From assembly GCA_934547065.1 (NCBI GenBank), contig CAKTEF010000015.1, positions 1 through 43,299 of the forward strand: 43,299 bases of DNA, given 5' to 3'. The stretch's first letter is position 1. Every line of letters starts with the position of its first letter. Made by a program: the position numbers and the translations under genes. This document shows positions 13,514-20,531 of this stretch, piece by piece. Source of the stretch: an uncultured Faecalibacterium sp. (GTDB lineage Bacteria; Bacillota; Clostridia; Oscillospirales; Ruminococcaceae). A model generated the notes under the pieces. The model saw only the letters and a program-made list of their open reading frames with translations. It was not told the DNA's origin and did not search any database.

Positions 13514-15613
13514 TTACTCCTTTTCAGACTTCTTGGCGTTGGCAGATTCAGGCACCATCCATTTCAGGGTGGTGTGGCGGATGATCCAGTCGCACAGCAT
13601 CAGGGCGGCGGGCAGCACGACCAGAATAACGACCATGCTGATCAAAGCGCCGCGGGAGATCAGCAGGCAGATGCTCTGCAGCAGCTCCATCTTACTGATG
13701 GCGGACACGCCCACGGTGGCGGCAAAGAAGGTCAGGCCGCTGGTCAGGATGGACTGGCTGCAGTGCTCCAGCGACTGCTGCGCAGCCTCTTTGGGCGTGC
13801 GGCCAAAGGCGCGCTCCTCGTGGTAGCGGGTGGTCATCAGGATGGAGTAGTCCACGGTAGCACCCAGCTGGATGGTACCAATGACGATGCTGGCAATGAA
13901 CGGCAGCTGAGTACCGGTAAAGTACGGGATGCCCATGTTGATGGCAATGGCCGCCTCGATGCTGGCCACCAGCAGCACCGGGATGGACAGGCTCTTGAAC
14001 GAAAGGGCGATGATCACCAGAACGGCCAGGATCGACCAGACGTTGACGTTTTTGAAGTCCACGTCTGCCACTTCGATCAGGTCTTTCGTCATGGCACCCT
14101 CGCCGGTGATGACACCCTCGGGGTCTACCTTTTTGATCCGGCCGATCATCTCGGTCAGCTGGTTGTTGATGGCATCGGTGCCGGTCTTATAAGAGCTGTT
14201 GGCCAGGATCAGCTTGTAGCCGCCGGACTGCAGGATCTCGGTCACACTGTCGGGCAGCAGCTCGGTCTGGAAGCCGGGGCCGGTGATGGAGTCCAGGCTC
14301 ACCACCTGCGTGATGCCGTCCACATCGCGCAGCTCGTCGCACAGGTCGCTCACCTCGGTGGCGGTCAGGTCATCATGCACCAGGATGAAGTGGGAGGTGG
14401 TCATGCCAAAGTCCTCGCCCAGCTTGTTGGTGCCAACGATGCCGGTCAGGTCCTGGGGCAGGGAGTCGAACAGGGTGTAGTAGACCTCGGTCTTGTTCTG
14501 TGCAATGGCAAAGGGGATGAGGATGAGGATGAAGACGACCACGATGGGCACCGAATGCTTGGAGACAAAGTAACTCAGCTTGGTCAGCTTGGGGATCAGG
14601 GTGCGGTGCTTGTATTTTTCCACCCATTTATCAAAGGTCAGGATCAGGGAGGGCAGAATGACCACGGTGCAGACAACGCCCAGGGCCACGCCCTTTGCCA
14701 TGACAAGGCCGATATCGCGGCCCAGCGTCAGGCGCATGGCACACAGAGCCAGGAAGCCCGCAATGGTGGTCAGGCTGGAAGCGGAAATGGAGGTCATGGT
14801 CTTGCAGATGGCGCTGGTCATTGCTTCTTCATTGGAGGAGCGCAGCTCCTTTTCTTCCTGGTAGCGGTGCAGCAGGAAGATGGAAAAGTCCATCGTCACG
14901 CCCAGCTGCAGCACGGTAGCCAGGGCCTCGGTGATGTAGCTGATTTGGCCCAGGAAGATGTTGGTGCCAAAGTTGTACACAATGGGGAACAAAAGGCCCA
15001 GCATGAACAGCAGCGGCGTGACGGTGCTTTCCAGCGAGAGGAACAGCACCAGCAGGCTGGCACCCACGGCAATCAGGATGTACAGGGGCATTTCCTGGTT
15101 GACCAAGGCCTTGGTGTCCTGCAAAATGACGCTCATGCCGCCAAAGAAGCAGTCTTTGCGCAGCAGCGTTTCGATCTGCTTGACGGCGTTCATCGTCTCG
15201 TCGCTGGCACTGGGGGCATCGAACCGGACGATGAGCATGGTGGAATCGTTTTTGCCAAACATGAACTGCTGCACATCGGCAGGCAGCATCTCGGTGGGGA
15301 TGCTGGGGTCGATCACATCGCTGAGCCAGAACGTCTGGGTGACACCGGGCACGGCATCGATCTCTTTTTTCATCGCGATGAGTTCATTGGTTGGCAGGCC
15401 CTCTACCGTGATCATACCGGTGGAGGCCAGATGGAAATCGTCCTCAAGGGCTACCTCGCCGATCATGGAGTCCAGATCCTGCGGCAGGTAGGTGAGGATG
15501 TCATAGTTGATGCGGGTGGCAACCGCGCCGATGGCGGAAGGGATCAGCAGCAGCACAGCCACTGTCAGGATCAGCTTCCGGAACCGCACGATGCCCTGTG
15601 CGATCTTTTTCAT
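13514..15613 (-). CDS. MMPL/RND-family exporter
   Basis: 699 residues, two repeats each with one membrane helix, a large outside loop, then five to six helices: the HAE3/MMPL layout (YdfJ-like). The proton-relay signatures are present twice as LQLGVTMDFSIFLLHRYQEE and LGATVDYSILMTTRYHEE, each followed by a cytoplasmic E-E/A-x-x-x-x helix and an SxLTTIAGF or SGLTFFAATVG motif. Likely exports a lipid, peptide or amphiphilic compound using the proton gradient; the substrate is unknown. It starts with GGAGGG upstream and leads the operon with the coiled-coil partner. Divergent TetR regulator. Confidence 0.92.
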   Translation of the reverse strand: MKKIAQGIVRFRKLILTVAVLLLIPSAIGAVATRINYDILTYLPQDLDSMIGEVALEDDFHLASTGMITVEGLPTNELIAMKKEIDAVPGVTQTFWLSDVIDPSIPTEMLPADVQQFMFGKNDSTMLIVRFDAPSASDETMNAVKQIETLLRKDCFFGGMSVILQDTKALVNQEMPLYILIAVGASLLVLFLSLESTVTPLLFMLGLLFPIVYNFGTNIFLGQISYITEALATVLQLGVTMDFSIFLLHRYQEEKELRSSNEEAMTSAICKTMTSISASSLTTIAGFLALCAMRLTLGRDIGLVMAKGVALGVVCTVVILPSLILTFDKWVEKYKHRTLIPKLTKLSYFVSKHSVPIVVVFILILIPFAIAQNKTEVYYTLFDSLPQDLTGIVGTNKLGEDFGMTTSHFILVHDDLTATEVSDLCDELRDVDGITQVVSLDSITGPGFQTELLPDSVTEILQSGGYKLILANSSYKTGTDAINNQLTEMIGRIKKVDPEGVITGEGAMTKDLIEVADVDFKNVNVWSILAVLVIIALSFKSLSIPVLLVASIEAAIAINMGIPYFTGTQLPFIASIVIGTIQLGATVDYSILMTTRYHEERAFGRTPKEAAQQSLEHCSQSILTSGLTFFAATVGVSAISKMELLQSICLLISRGALISMVVILVVLPAALMLCDWIIRHTTLKWMVPESANAKKSEKE

Positions 15614-15654
15614 GAGAACCCTCCATAAAAATTTGATGGGATCGGCCTCAAAAG

Positions 15655-15667
15655 TGACCCGTGGTCA
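15655..15667. promoter_or_regulatory. TetR operator 1
   Basis: TGACC-CGT-GGTCA, a perfect 5-bp dyad with 3-bp centre, lying 16 bp downstream of the exporter -10. The same motif recurs at 15721-15733, so both are likely sites for the adjacent TetR protein. Confidence 0.72.
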
Positions 15668-15683
15668 TTTCTGAGCAAACCCT

Positions 15684-15711
15684 ATTATAGCGAACCGGAA
15701 CAGGGTGTCAA
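15684..15711 (-). promoter_or_regulatory. Exporter operon promoter
   Basis: Minus strand TTGACA (15711-15706), 16 bp, TATAAT (15689-15684). Its consensus strength suggests it needs active repression; the two TGACC dyads flank it. Confidence 0.9.
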
Positions 15712-15720
15712 GCCAAAAAG

Positions 15721-15733
15721 TGACCAAAAGTCA
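15721..15733. promoter_or_regulatory. TetR operator 2
   Basis: TGACC-AAA-AGTCA, one arm base different from operator 1, 9 bp upstream of the exporter -35. Both sites are preceded by AAAAG, and their centres are 66 bp apart. Confidence 0.7.
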
Positions 15734-15785
15734 GTTTTTTTATCATCGACCCGAAATTGTATAGTACACCACGGCGGTTTTGCTC

Positions 15786-15814
15786 TTGCACTGCGGCACA
15801 CAGCCTGCTAAAAT
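15786..15814 (+). promoter_or_regulatory. tetR promoter
   Basis: TTGCAC (15786-15791), 17 bp, TAAAAT (15809-15814) with TGC before the -10. It lies beyond operator 2, so autoregulation would need an additional weak site or looping. Confidence 0.68.
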
Positions 15815-15862
15815 AATGTTTACGCAGCAAAACCATGTCAGAAAAGAGGAACCGCCAACACC

Positions 15863-16456
15863 ATGAACACCGTGGAAGGAAAAAAGCAGGAAAAGCGTAG
15901 GGCACTTCTGGATGCAGCCTATGAGCTGTTTTTGGAGCGGGGCGCGGCCAAGACCAGCGTGGAGGATATCACCTCCCGCGCCAAGGTGGGCAAGGGCACG
16001 TTTTACCTTTATTTTGCGGACAAAGGCGCGGTGACCCAGGCGCTGCTGGCACGGGTGAGCTACCAGCTGCTGGACGATGCCTGTGCCGCCGCCGAGCGCC
16101 GGGGCGATGCTCTGACTTCGTTCCCCGACCAGATGATCTTTGTGATCGACCACATCATCGAGGCGCTGCGCAAGGATACGCTGATGCTGCGCTTTCTGGA
16201 ACGCAGCTTTGTCTGGCCGGGGCTGGACCAGATCGAAGCTTCCAGCGAGGCAGAGCCCCTGATGCGCAAGGTGCTCAAGACCGTGATGCGCAGCCCCGAA
16301 ATGTCCGGCCGCACCGAGCGTGAGATCTACCAGCGCATCACTGCCCTGGGCAGCATGTGCATGTCGGTGTGCTATACCTCCGTATTGGAGGGCAAGCCCG
16401 ACAACATTGATGCCATGAAGCCGGTGCTTTACGATATCATCCGCCGGGCCTTGTGA
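15863..16456 (+). CDS. TetR/AcrR-family transcriptional regulator
   Basis: 197 residues. N-terminal helix-turn-helix with the classic string KRRALLDAAYELFLERGAAKTSVEDI and VGKGTFYLYFADKGA; residues 60-197 form a ligand-binding helical domain with no recognisable family. Divergent from the MMPL operon across 249 bp holding two 13-bp dyads, so it very likely represses the exporter and releases it on binding the exported compound or a related signal. The start at 15863 is the only ATG near the family N-terminus; the ribosome site (GAGGAA) is 12 nt away, somewhat far. Confidence 0.9.
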   Translation: MNTVEGKKQEKRRALLDAAYELFLERGAAKTSVEDITSRAKVGKGTFYLYFADKGAVTQALLARVSYQLLDDACAAAERRGDALTSFPDQMIFVIDHIIEALRKDTLMLRFLERSFVWPGLDQIEASSEAEPLMRKVLKTVMRSPEMSGRTEREIYQRITALGSMCMSVCYTSVLEGKPDNIDAMKPVLYDIIRRAL

Positions 16457-16540
16457 TGCCCCTGCCCCGTTCATCCGATCTGCACCACCCGCCGTTTTTC
16501 CTGCATCAGGCGGAAAAAATCGGATTTTTTCAAAAAATGC

Positions 16541-16569
16541 TTGCTTTTGCAGCAAAACTGTGGTATCAT
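16541..16569 (+). promoter_or_regulatory. tRNA-Val promoter
   Basis: TTGCTT (16541-16546), 17 bp, TATCAT (16564-16569) with TGG before the -10, 21 bp before the mature tRNA 5' end. Nothing else was seen in 16457-16590. Confidence 0.75.
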
Positions 16570-16590
16570 AGCCAAGTCGATATGACATTT

Positions 16591-16666
16591 GGACGGTTAG
16601 CTCAGCTGGTAGAGCATCTGCTTGACGTGCAGGAGGTCACAGGTTCGAGTCCTGTACCGTCCACCA
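16591..16666 (+). tRNA. tRNA-Val (anticodon GAC), CCA encoded
   Basis: Cloverleaf read by hand: acceptor GGACGGT / ACCGTCC, D-stem GCTC / GAGC, anticodon stem TCTGC / GCAGG with loop TTGACGT (anticodon GAC), variable AGGTC, T-arm ACAGG-TTCGAGT-CCTGT, then ACCA. 76 nt. Confidence 0.96.
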
Positions 16667-16674
16667 AAACAAGA

Positions 16675-16702
16675 GCCTCTGACTTCGGTCAGGGGCTTTT
16701 TT
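16675..16702 (+). terminator. tRNA-Val terminator
   Basis: GCCTCTGAC-TTCG-GTCAGGGGC (stable TTCG tetraloop) followed by TTTTTT. Confidence 0.93.
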
Positions 16703-16733
16703 CTTGCGTCATCCACCAACTCATGTTGGAGCA

Positions 16734-16752
16734 GGACGGTACAGGACTCGAA
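16734..16752 (-). repeat. Inverted tRNA-Val 3'-end fragment 1
   Basis: GGACGGTACAGGACTCGAA, exact reverse complement of the tRNA-Val segment from the T-loop to the last acceptor base. It is preceded by GTTGGAGCA. The match stops inside the T-stem on one side and before the discriminator base on the other. Confidence 0.85.
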
Positions 16753-16775
16753 AGGGCGACGGTGCGCAGCACCGG

Positions 16776-16802
16776 AACCAAAGCCCCAGTGGGGCTTTGG
16801 TT
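16776..16802. repeat. Perfect 12-bp inverted repeat
   Basis: AACCAAAGCCCC (16776-16787), loop AGT, GGGGCTTTGGTT (16791-16802). Very stable hairpin without a T-run. Confidence 0.85.
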
Positions 16803-16890
16803 AGCCCGTGGTTGGTGATGTCAAGGAATGTCTACCAAGAAAGCTGTCACTGCCGGAGCATCTCCACAACGAACCTGCGTTGGAGCAGCA

Positions 16891-16910
16891 GGACGGTACA
16901 GGACTCGAAC
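16891..16910 (-). repeat. Inverted tRNA-Val 3'-end fragment 2
   Basis: Same 19 bases as fragment 1 plus one more (C), preceded by GTTGGAGCAGCA. Together they form a direct repeat of about 30 bp within the region, in reverse orientation to the tRNA. Confidence 0.85.
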
Positions 16911-16969
16911 AGCAACGACGACGACCGCGGCCTGCGGCCGAAACAGGGAGGAGTTGTTGGGGCCGCGTT

Positions 16970-17011
16970 CTGATTTTTCAAGGCCCCGCCAAGGGGCTGC
17001 GGAAAAATCAG
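16970..17011. repeat. Composite hairpin
   Basis: CTGATTTTTC (16970-16979) / GAAAAATCAG (17002-17011) enclosing GCCCC (16983-16987) / GGGGC (16993-16997). Confidence 0.8.
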
Positions 17012-17099
17012 CAAACGCAACCCGTACAGGCCGGCAGCACGTTACGGCAGCTGTTGCTTCGCGGTTCCTAGACCCCTAGGAATGTCTACCAAGGTTGTA

Positions 17100-17139
17100 C
17101 GAACCCGATTCTTTATGAAAAAGGGTTCGGGTATTTTTT
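17100..17139 (+). terminator. Terminator or attenuator before the nucleoside phosphorylase
   Basis: CGAACCC (17100-17106) / GGGTTCG (17123-17129), then GGTATTTTTT. No recognised gene ends here, so it must end an RNA from the 16703-17099 region or act as an attenuator for the gene at 17172. Confidence 0.8.
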
Positions 17140-17171
17140 ATACAGCTATTTGCAGGAAAAGGAAATTATCT

Positions 17172-17936
17172 ATGATACAAAAACATGATCTTCCCATTCT
17201 TGAATACGATTTTGATTCTGCTGAGGTCATCCGGCCCAATCATGGAGCAGAGCAACTAATCCTTCCAGAAAAATGTGTGTTTGGTTTTCTGGGCGATATG
17301 ATTGATGATTACGCATTTGAAATGGACGCGGTCATTGCCGAACACTTTGAAACGATCACAAAAAGCTATCCGGTTTATATCGTCCGGCAAAAGGGGCTGG
17401 AATTTTGCCTGTGTCAGGCACCGCTGGGGGCTTCTGCGGCTGCACAGCTTCTGGATTTTTTGATCTCCTGCGGATGCAAAAAAATAATTTCAGCCGGTTC
17501 TTGCGGAGTGCTGACCGATCTGGACGAAAACGAATTCTTGATCCCCATCAGGGCGATGCGCGATGAAGGCACTTCGTATCATTATCTTCCAGCCGCTCGG
17601 TTTGTTGATTTGGAGCCTTCCGCGATAAAAGCCATCGAGCAGACTTTTTGTGCGTTGAATCTTCCGTTTCAAAAATGTATCACGTGGACAACGGATGGCT
17701 TTTTCCGAGAAACACGAGACATGGTAGAATACCGCAGATCCGAGGGCTGTTCCACAGTTGAAATGGAGTGTGCTGCATTGGCTGCCTGCGCCCAGAAACG
17801 TGGTGCAGTCTTTGGCCAGATTCTCTACACTGCCGACTCTCTTGCGAATATTGATGCTCATGATGAGAGAGATTGGGGAAAGGGTTCTTTGCGGAAAGCA
17901 CTGGAACTCTGCATCAGCGTTCTTATAAACATGTAA
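17172..17936 (+). CDS. Nucleoside phosphorylase (PNP_UDP_1 superfamily)
   Basis: 254 residues. The family fold is marked by FGFLGDMIDDYAFEMDAV at the N-terminus, the phosphate-site string IISAGSCGVL (GxCGxL), and STVEMECAALAACAQKRG, the purine/uridine phosphorylase segment with the ribose-binding Met-Glu. It ends with GKGSLRKALELCISVLI. Likely substrates are purine nucleosides or uridine; the exact base is not determined. ATG at 17172, AGGAAA upstream. The gene is visibly more AT-rich than its neighbours and stands alone between a tRNA-linked palindromic region and the fatty-acid operon, so acquisition by transfer is plausible. Confidence 0.85.
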   Translation: MIQKHDLPILEYDFDSAEVIRPNHGAEQLILPEKCVFGFLGDMIDDYAFEMDAVIAEHFETITKSYPVYIVRQKGLEFCLCQAPLGASAAAQLLDFLISCGCKKIISAGSCGVLTDLDENEFLIPIRAMRDEGTSYHYLPAARFVDLEPSAIKAIEQTFCALNLPFQKCITWTTDGFFRETRDMVEYRRSEGCSTVEMECAALAACAQKRGAVFGQILYTADSLANIDAHDERDWGKGSLRKALELCISVLINM

Positions 17937-17973
17937 CCGGCCATGGTTTCAATCAGCAGAGCGGTAAACGAAC

Positions 17974-18011
17974 AAAGGCAGGATATCACCATGGCGGTGG
18001 TATCCTGCCTT
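17974..18011. terminator. Two-way terminator, phosphorylase / FASII operon
   Basis: AAGGCAGGATATCACC / GGTGGTATCCTGCCTT around ATGGC. The minus-strand tail is TTTGTTC and the plus tail is only partly T-rich (TACTGTATTTT). It lies between two converging units. Confidence 0.82.
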
Positions 18012-18047
18012 ACTGTATTTTGGGTCAATCGCTGCGTACAAGAAGCT

Positions 18048-18524
18048 TCAAGACGCAGTTTCTGCTTCGGTCAGCACAAAGGTCAGTTCTGCCGTGGCGG
18101 CACATTTGCCGTCCACATAGGCGGACGCTTTGCCGATGCCCACCGGGCCGTGCTGTTCCACCAGCTCACAGTGGAGCGTGAGCACATCGCCGGGGGTGAC
18201 CTGCTTGCGGAAGCGGGCATTTTTGATGCCGCCAAAGAGGGCCAGTTTGCCCTTGTTCTCCGGCAGGCTCAGCGCCGCCACGGCCCCGGTCTGGGCCAGT
18301 GCTTCGAGGATGAGTACCCCCGGCATCACCGGCTGGCCGGGAAAGTGTCCGCAGAAAAATTCCTCGTTGCGGGAAACGCACTTGCGGCCAATGGCCCACT
18401 GACCCGGCTCATAGTCCAGGATGCGGTCCACGAGGGCAAAGGGATAGCGGTGCGGCAAGAGGGCTGCGATCTGTTCGCTGTTCAGAGCGTTTGCGTTTTC
18501 ACGCACGGTGCGGGGTTCTGCCAT
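18048..18524 (-). CDS. fabZ: 3-hydroxyacyl-[ACP] dehydratase FabZ
   Basis: Dehydrates 3-hydroxyacyl-ACP to trans-2-enoyl-ACP in FASII elongation. Hotdog fold, 158 residues: [14 protein letters not shown] with the catalytic His and [23 protein letters not shown] with the catalytic Glu. The N-terminus is some 10 residues longer than usual. ATG at 18524 follows GGGAGGG, which overlaps the fabF stop region. Last gene of the leftward operon. Confidence 0.95.
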   Translation of the reverse strand: MAEPRTVRENANALNSEQIAALLPHRYPFALVDRILDYEPGQWAIGRKCVSRNEEFFCGHFPGQPVMPGVLILEALAQTGAVAALSLPENKGKLALFGGIKNARFRKQVTPGDVLTLHCELVEQHGPVGIGKASAYVDGKCAATAELTFVLTEAETAS

Positions 18525-18527
18525 AGG

Positions 18528-19766
18528 TCAGCCCTCCCATCTGCGCAGGGCGATACAGGCGTTGTGCCCGCCAAAGCCCAGACTGTTGCTCAGGGCATAG
18601 GTCATGGCCTGCGGGCGGCCAACGTTCGGCACATAGTCCAGATCGCACTCCGGGTCCGGCTGTTCGTAATGGATGGTGGGCGGGGCAAACTGGTCCCGCA
18701 GGGCCAGCGCGGTAAATACGGCTTCGATGCCGCCCGCGCCGCCCAGCAGGTGGCCGGTCATGCTCTTGGTGCTCACAACCGTCAGCTGCTTTGCATGCTC
18801 GCCGAACACGGCATGGATGGCAGCGGTCTCACAGGCATCGTTCATGTGGGTGCCGGTGCCGTGGGCGTTGATGTGATCCATCTGCTCCGGGGTGATGCCC
18901 GCATCGGCCAGCGTCAGCTTCATGCAGTCGATGGCACCTGCGCCGCCGGGTGCCGGGGCAGTAAAGTGGTAGGCATCGCAGTTGGCACCATAGCCCACCA
19001 CTTCCGCGTAAATTTTAGCACCGCGCGCTTTGGCGTGCTCCAGTTCTTCCAGCACCAGCACGCCGCTTCCCTCGCCCATGACGAAGCCTCCGCGCCGCGC
19101 ATCAAAGGGCAGGCTGGCCGCATCCGGGTCGGTGGCCGTGGAAAGCGCTTTCATGCTGGTGAAGCCGCCGATGCCCAGCGGGCTGATGCAGCTCTCCGCA
19201 CCGCCGCAGACCATGGCGGTTTCGTAGCCATCGCGGATCCGGTGGAACGCATCGCCCACGGCGTTGGTGCCGCCTGCACAGGCGGTCACCGGGCAGGTAC
19301 ACATGCCTTTCAGGCCAAAGCGGATGGCCACCTGTGCCGCCGCCATATTGGCAATGGACATGGGTACGAAGTAGGGGCTGACTTTCTCCATCCCCTTTTC
19401 CTCGCCGCGGGTGTGCTGCTCCTCAATGGTGGGCAGGCCGCCGATGCCGCTGGAAAGGATGACACCGATCTGCTTCGCTTCCGCTTCGGTGTCCAGGCCG
19501 CTGTCTGCAACCGCTTCAGCGGCGGCAGCAAGGGCCAGAACGGTAAAGCGGGCCATCTTGCGGGCTTCCTTTTTGTCCACGACCGTTTCCGGGTCAAAGT
19601 TTTTTACTTCGCCGGCCAGCTTGCACTTGAAATCCGTGGTGTCGAACTGGGTAATGGGGCCAATGCCGCATTTGCCGGCTTTGGCGGCGGCCCAGCTTTC
19701 GGAAACGCTGCTGCCCAGCGGGTTCACGGTGCCAAGGCCGGTGATCACAACTCTGCGTTTTTCCAT
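18528..19766 (-). CDS. fabF: 3-oxoacyl-[ACP] synthase II FabF
   Basis: Elongating condensing enzyme of FASII, 412 residues. Catalytic triad visible: Cys in CPVTACAGGTNA, His in NAHGTGTHMND, His in STKSMTGHLLGGAGG. GGIGG and GFGGHNA motifs are intact. AAGGAG precedes the ATG. 15 bp after fabG. No fabB-like second synthase in the cluster. Confidence 0.97.
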   Translation of the reverse strand: MEKRRVVITGLGTVNPLGSSVSESWAAAKAGKCGIGPITQFDTTDFKCKLAGEVKNFDPETVVDKKEARKMARFTVLALAAAAEAVADSGLDTEAEAKQIGVILSSGIGGLPTIEEQHTRGEEKGMEKVSPYFVPMSIANMAAAQVAIRFGLKGMCTCPVTACAGGTNAVGDAFHRIRDGYETAMVCGGAESCISPLGIGGFTSMKALSTATDPDAASLPFDARRGGFVMGEGSGVLVLEELEHAKARGAKIYAEVVGYGANCDAYHFTAPAPGGAGAIDCMKLTLADAGITPEQMDHINAHGTGTHMNDACETAAIHAVFGEHAKQLTVVSTKSMTGHLLGGAGGIEAVFTALALRDQFAPPTIHYEQPDPECDLDYVPNVGRPQAMTYALSNSLGFGGHNACIALRRWEG

Positions 19767-19781
19767 GCGAACATTCTCCTT

Positions 19782-20531
19782 TTACATTGCCATGCCGCCA
19801 TCCACACAGAGCACCTGCCCGGTGAGATAGCTGCTTTGTTCTGCGGCAAAAAACGCCACGGCATTTGCCACGTCCTGCGTTGTTCCTGCGCGGCCCGCCG
19901 GGATGCCTTTCAGCATCTCAGCGCGGACGGTTTCCGGCAGGACGGCAGTCATATCGGTTTCAATAAAACCCGGAGCCACGGCGTTCACGGTCACGTTCCG
20001 ACCGGCCAGTTCCCGTGCCAGGCTTTTGGTCAGGCCGATCAGCCCGGCCTTGCTGGCGGCGTAATTGGTCTGGCCCGCATTGCCCCGCAGGGCGACCACA
20101 CTGCTCAGATTCACAATGCGGCCATACCGCTGGCGCACCATGCGGCGGGCGGCCTCTTTGCAGCAGAGGAACGCGCCTTTCAGGTTTGCATTCAGCACAG
20201 CGTCAAAGTCTGCTTCGGTCATGCGTAAAATCAGGTTGTCACGGGTGATGCCCGCGTTGTTCACAAGGATCTCCACCCGGCCAAACGTGTTTCCGGCTTC
20301 TTCAAAAAGCTGCTTGCAGCCCTCAGCGGTGGAAACATCGGCCTGCACAGCTACGGCATCTGCACCTTCGGCCTTGCACAGCGCCACGGTCTCGGCGGCA
20401 GCGGCTTCGCCGTGGCAGTAGTTGACCACCACATTGCAGCCCTGTTTTGCCAGAGCCACGCACACCGCCCGGCCAATGCCGCGGCTTCCGCCGGTGACAA
20501 CGGCCGTGCGGATGATTTTTTCTTCGCTCAT
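19782..20531 (-). CDS. fabG: 3-oxoacyl-[ACP] reductase FabG
   Basis: NADPH-dependent short-chain dehydrogenase, 249 residues: TGGSRGIGRAV cofactor loop, NNAGIT, Ser of NLSSVVA, YAASKAG (Tyr-x3-Lys), PGFIETDMT. The ATG at 20531 overlaps the fabD stop as ATGA with GGAAGGA upstream; an ATG five codons earlier would lie inside the ribosome site. Confidence 0.96.
   Translation of the reverse strand: MSEEKIIRTAVVTGGSRGIGRAVCVALAKQGCNVVVNYCHGEAAAAETVALCKAEGADAVAVQADVSTAEGCKQLFEEAGNTFGRVEILVNNAGITRDNLILRMTEADFDAVLNANLKGAFLCCKEAARRMVRQRYGRIVNLSSVVALRGNAGQTNYAASKAGLIGLTKSLARELAGRNVTVNAVAPGFIETDMTAVLPETVRAEMLKGIPAGRAGTTQDVANAVAFFAAEQSSYLTGQVLCVDGGMAM

Larger units (their letters stand above)
16703..17099. 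other. Palindrome-rich non-coding region behind tRNA-Val
   Basis: No convincing gene on either strand. It holds CCAAC-TCAT-GTTGG (16716-16729), a 12-bp stem at 16776-16802, a composite hairpin at 16970-17011 with GCGTT/AACGC extension, and TTCCTAG-ACCC-CTAGGAA (17065-17082). There is a 15-bp direct repeat GGAATGTCTACCAAG at 16825-16839 and 17079-17093, and two inverted copies of the tRNA 3' end. It may be remains of elements integrated at the tRNA, or a structured RNA gene ended by the hairpin at 17100. Confidence 0.6.

Noticed and set aside
11816..15628. 1270-codon open frame on the plus strand opposite the exporter genes
   Set aside because: His/Gln/Gly-rich mirror of two real minus-strand genes with clear domains and signal peptide; no ribosome site. 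A GC-rich antisense shadow.
16704..17079. Several short plus-strand ORFs behind tRNA-Val
   Set aside because: They cross the tRNA-like fragments and hairpins, overlap each other in different frames, and have no Shine-Dalgarno sequence.
16703..17146. Retron or diversity-generating element
   Set aside because: Hairpin density invited the idea, but there is no reverse transcriptase, template repeat or variable repeat pair anywhere in the window.
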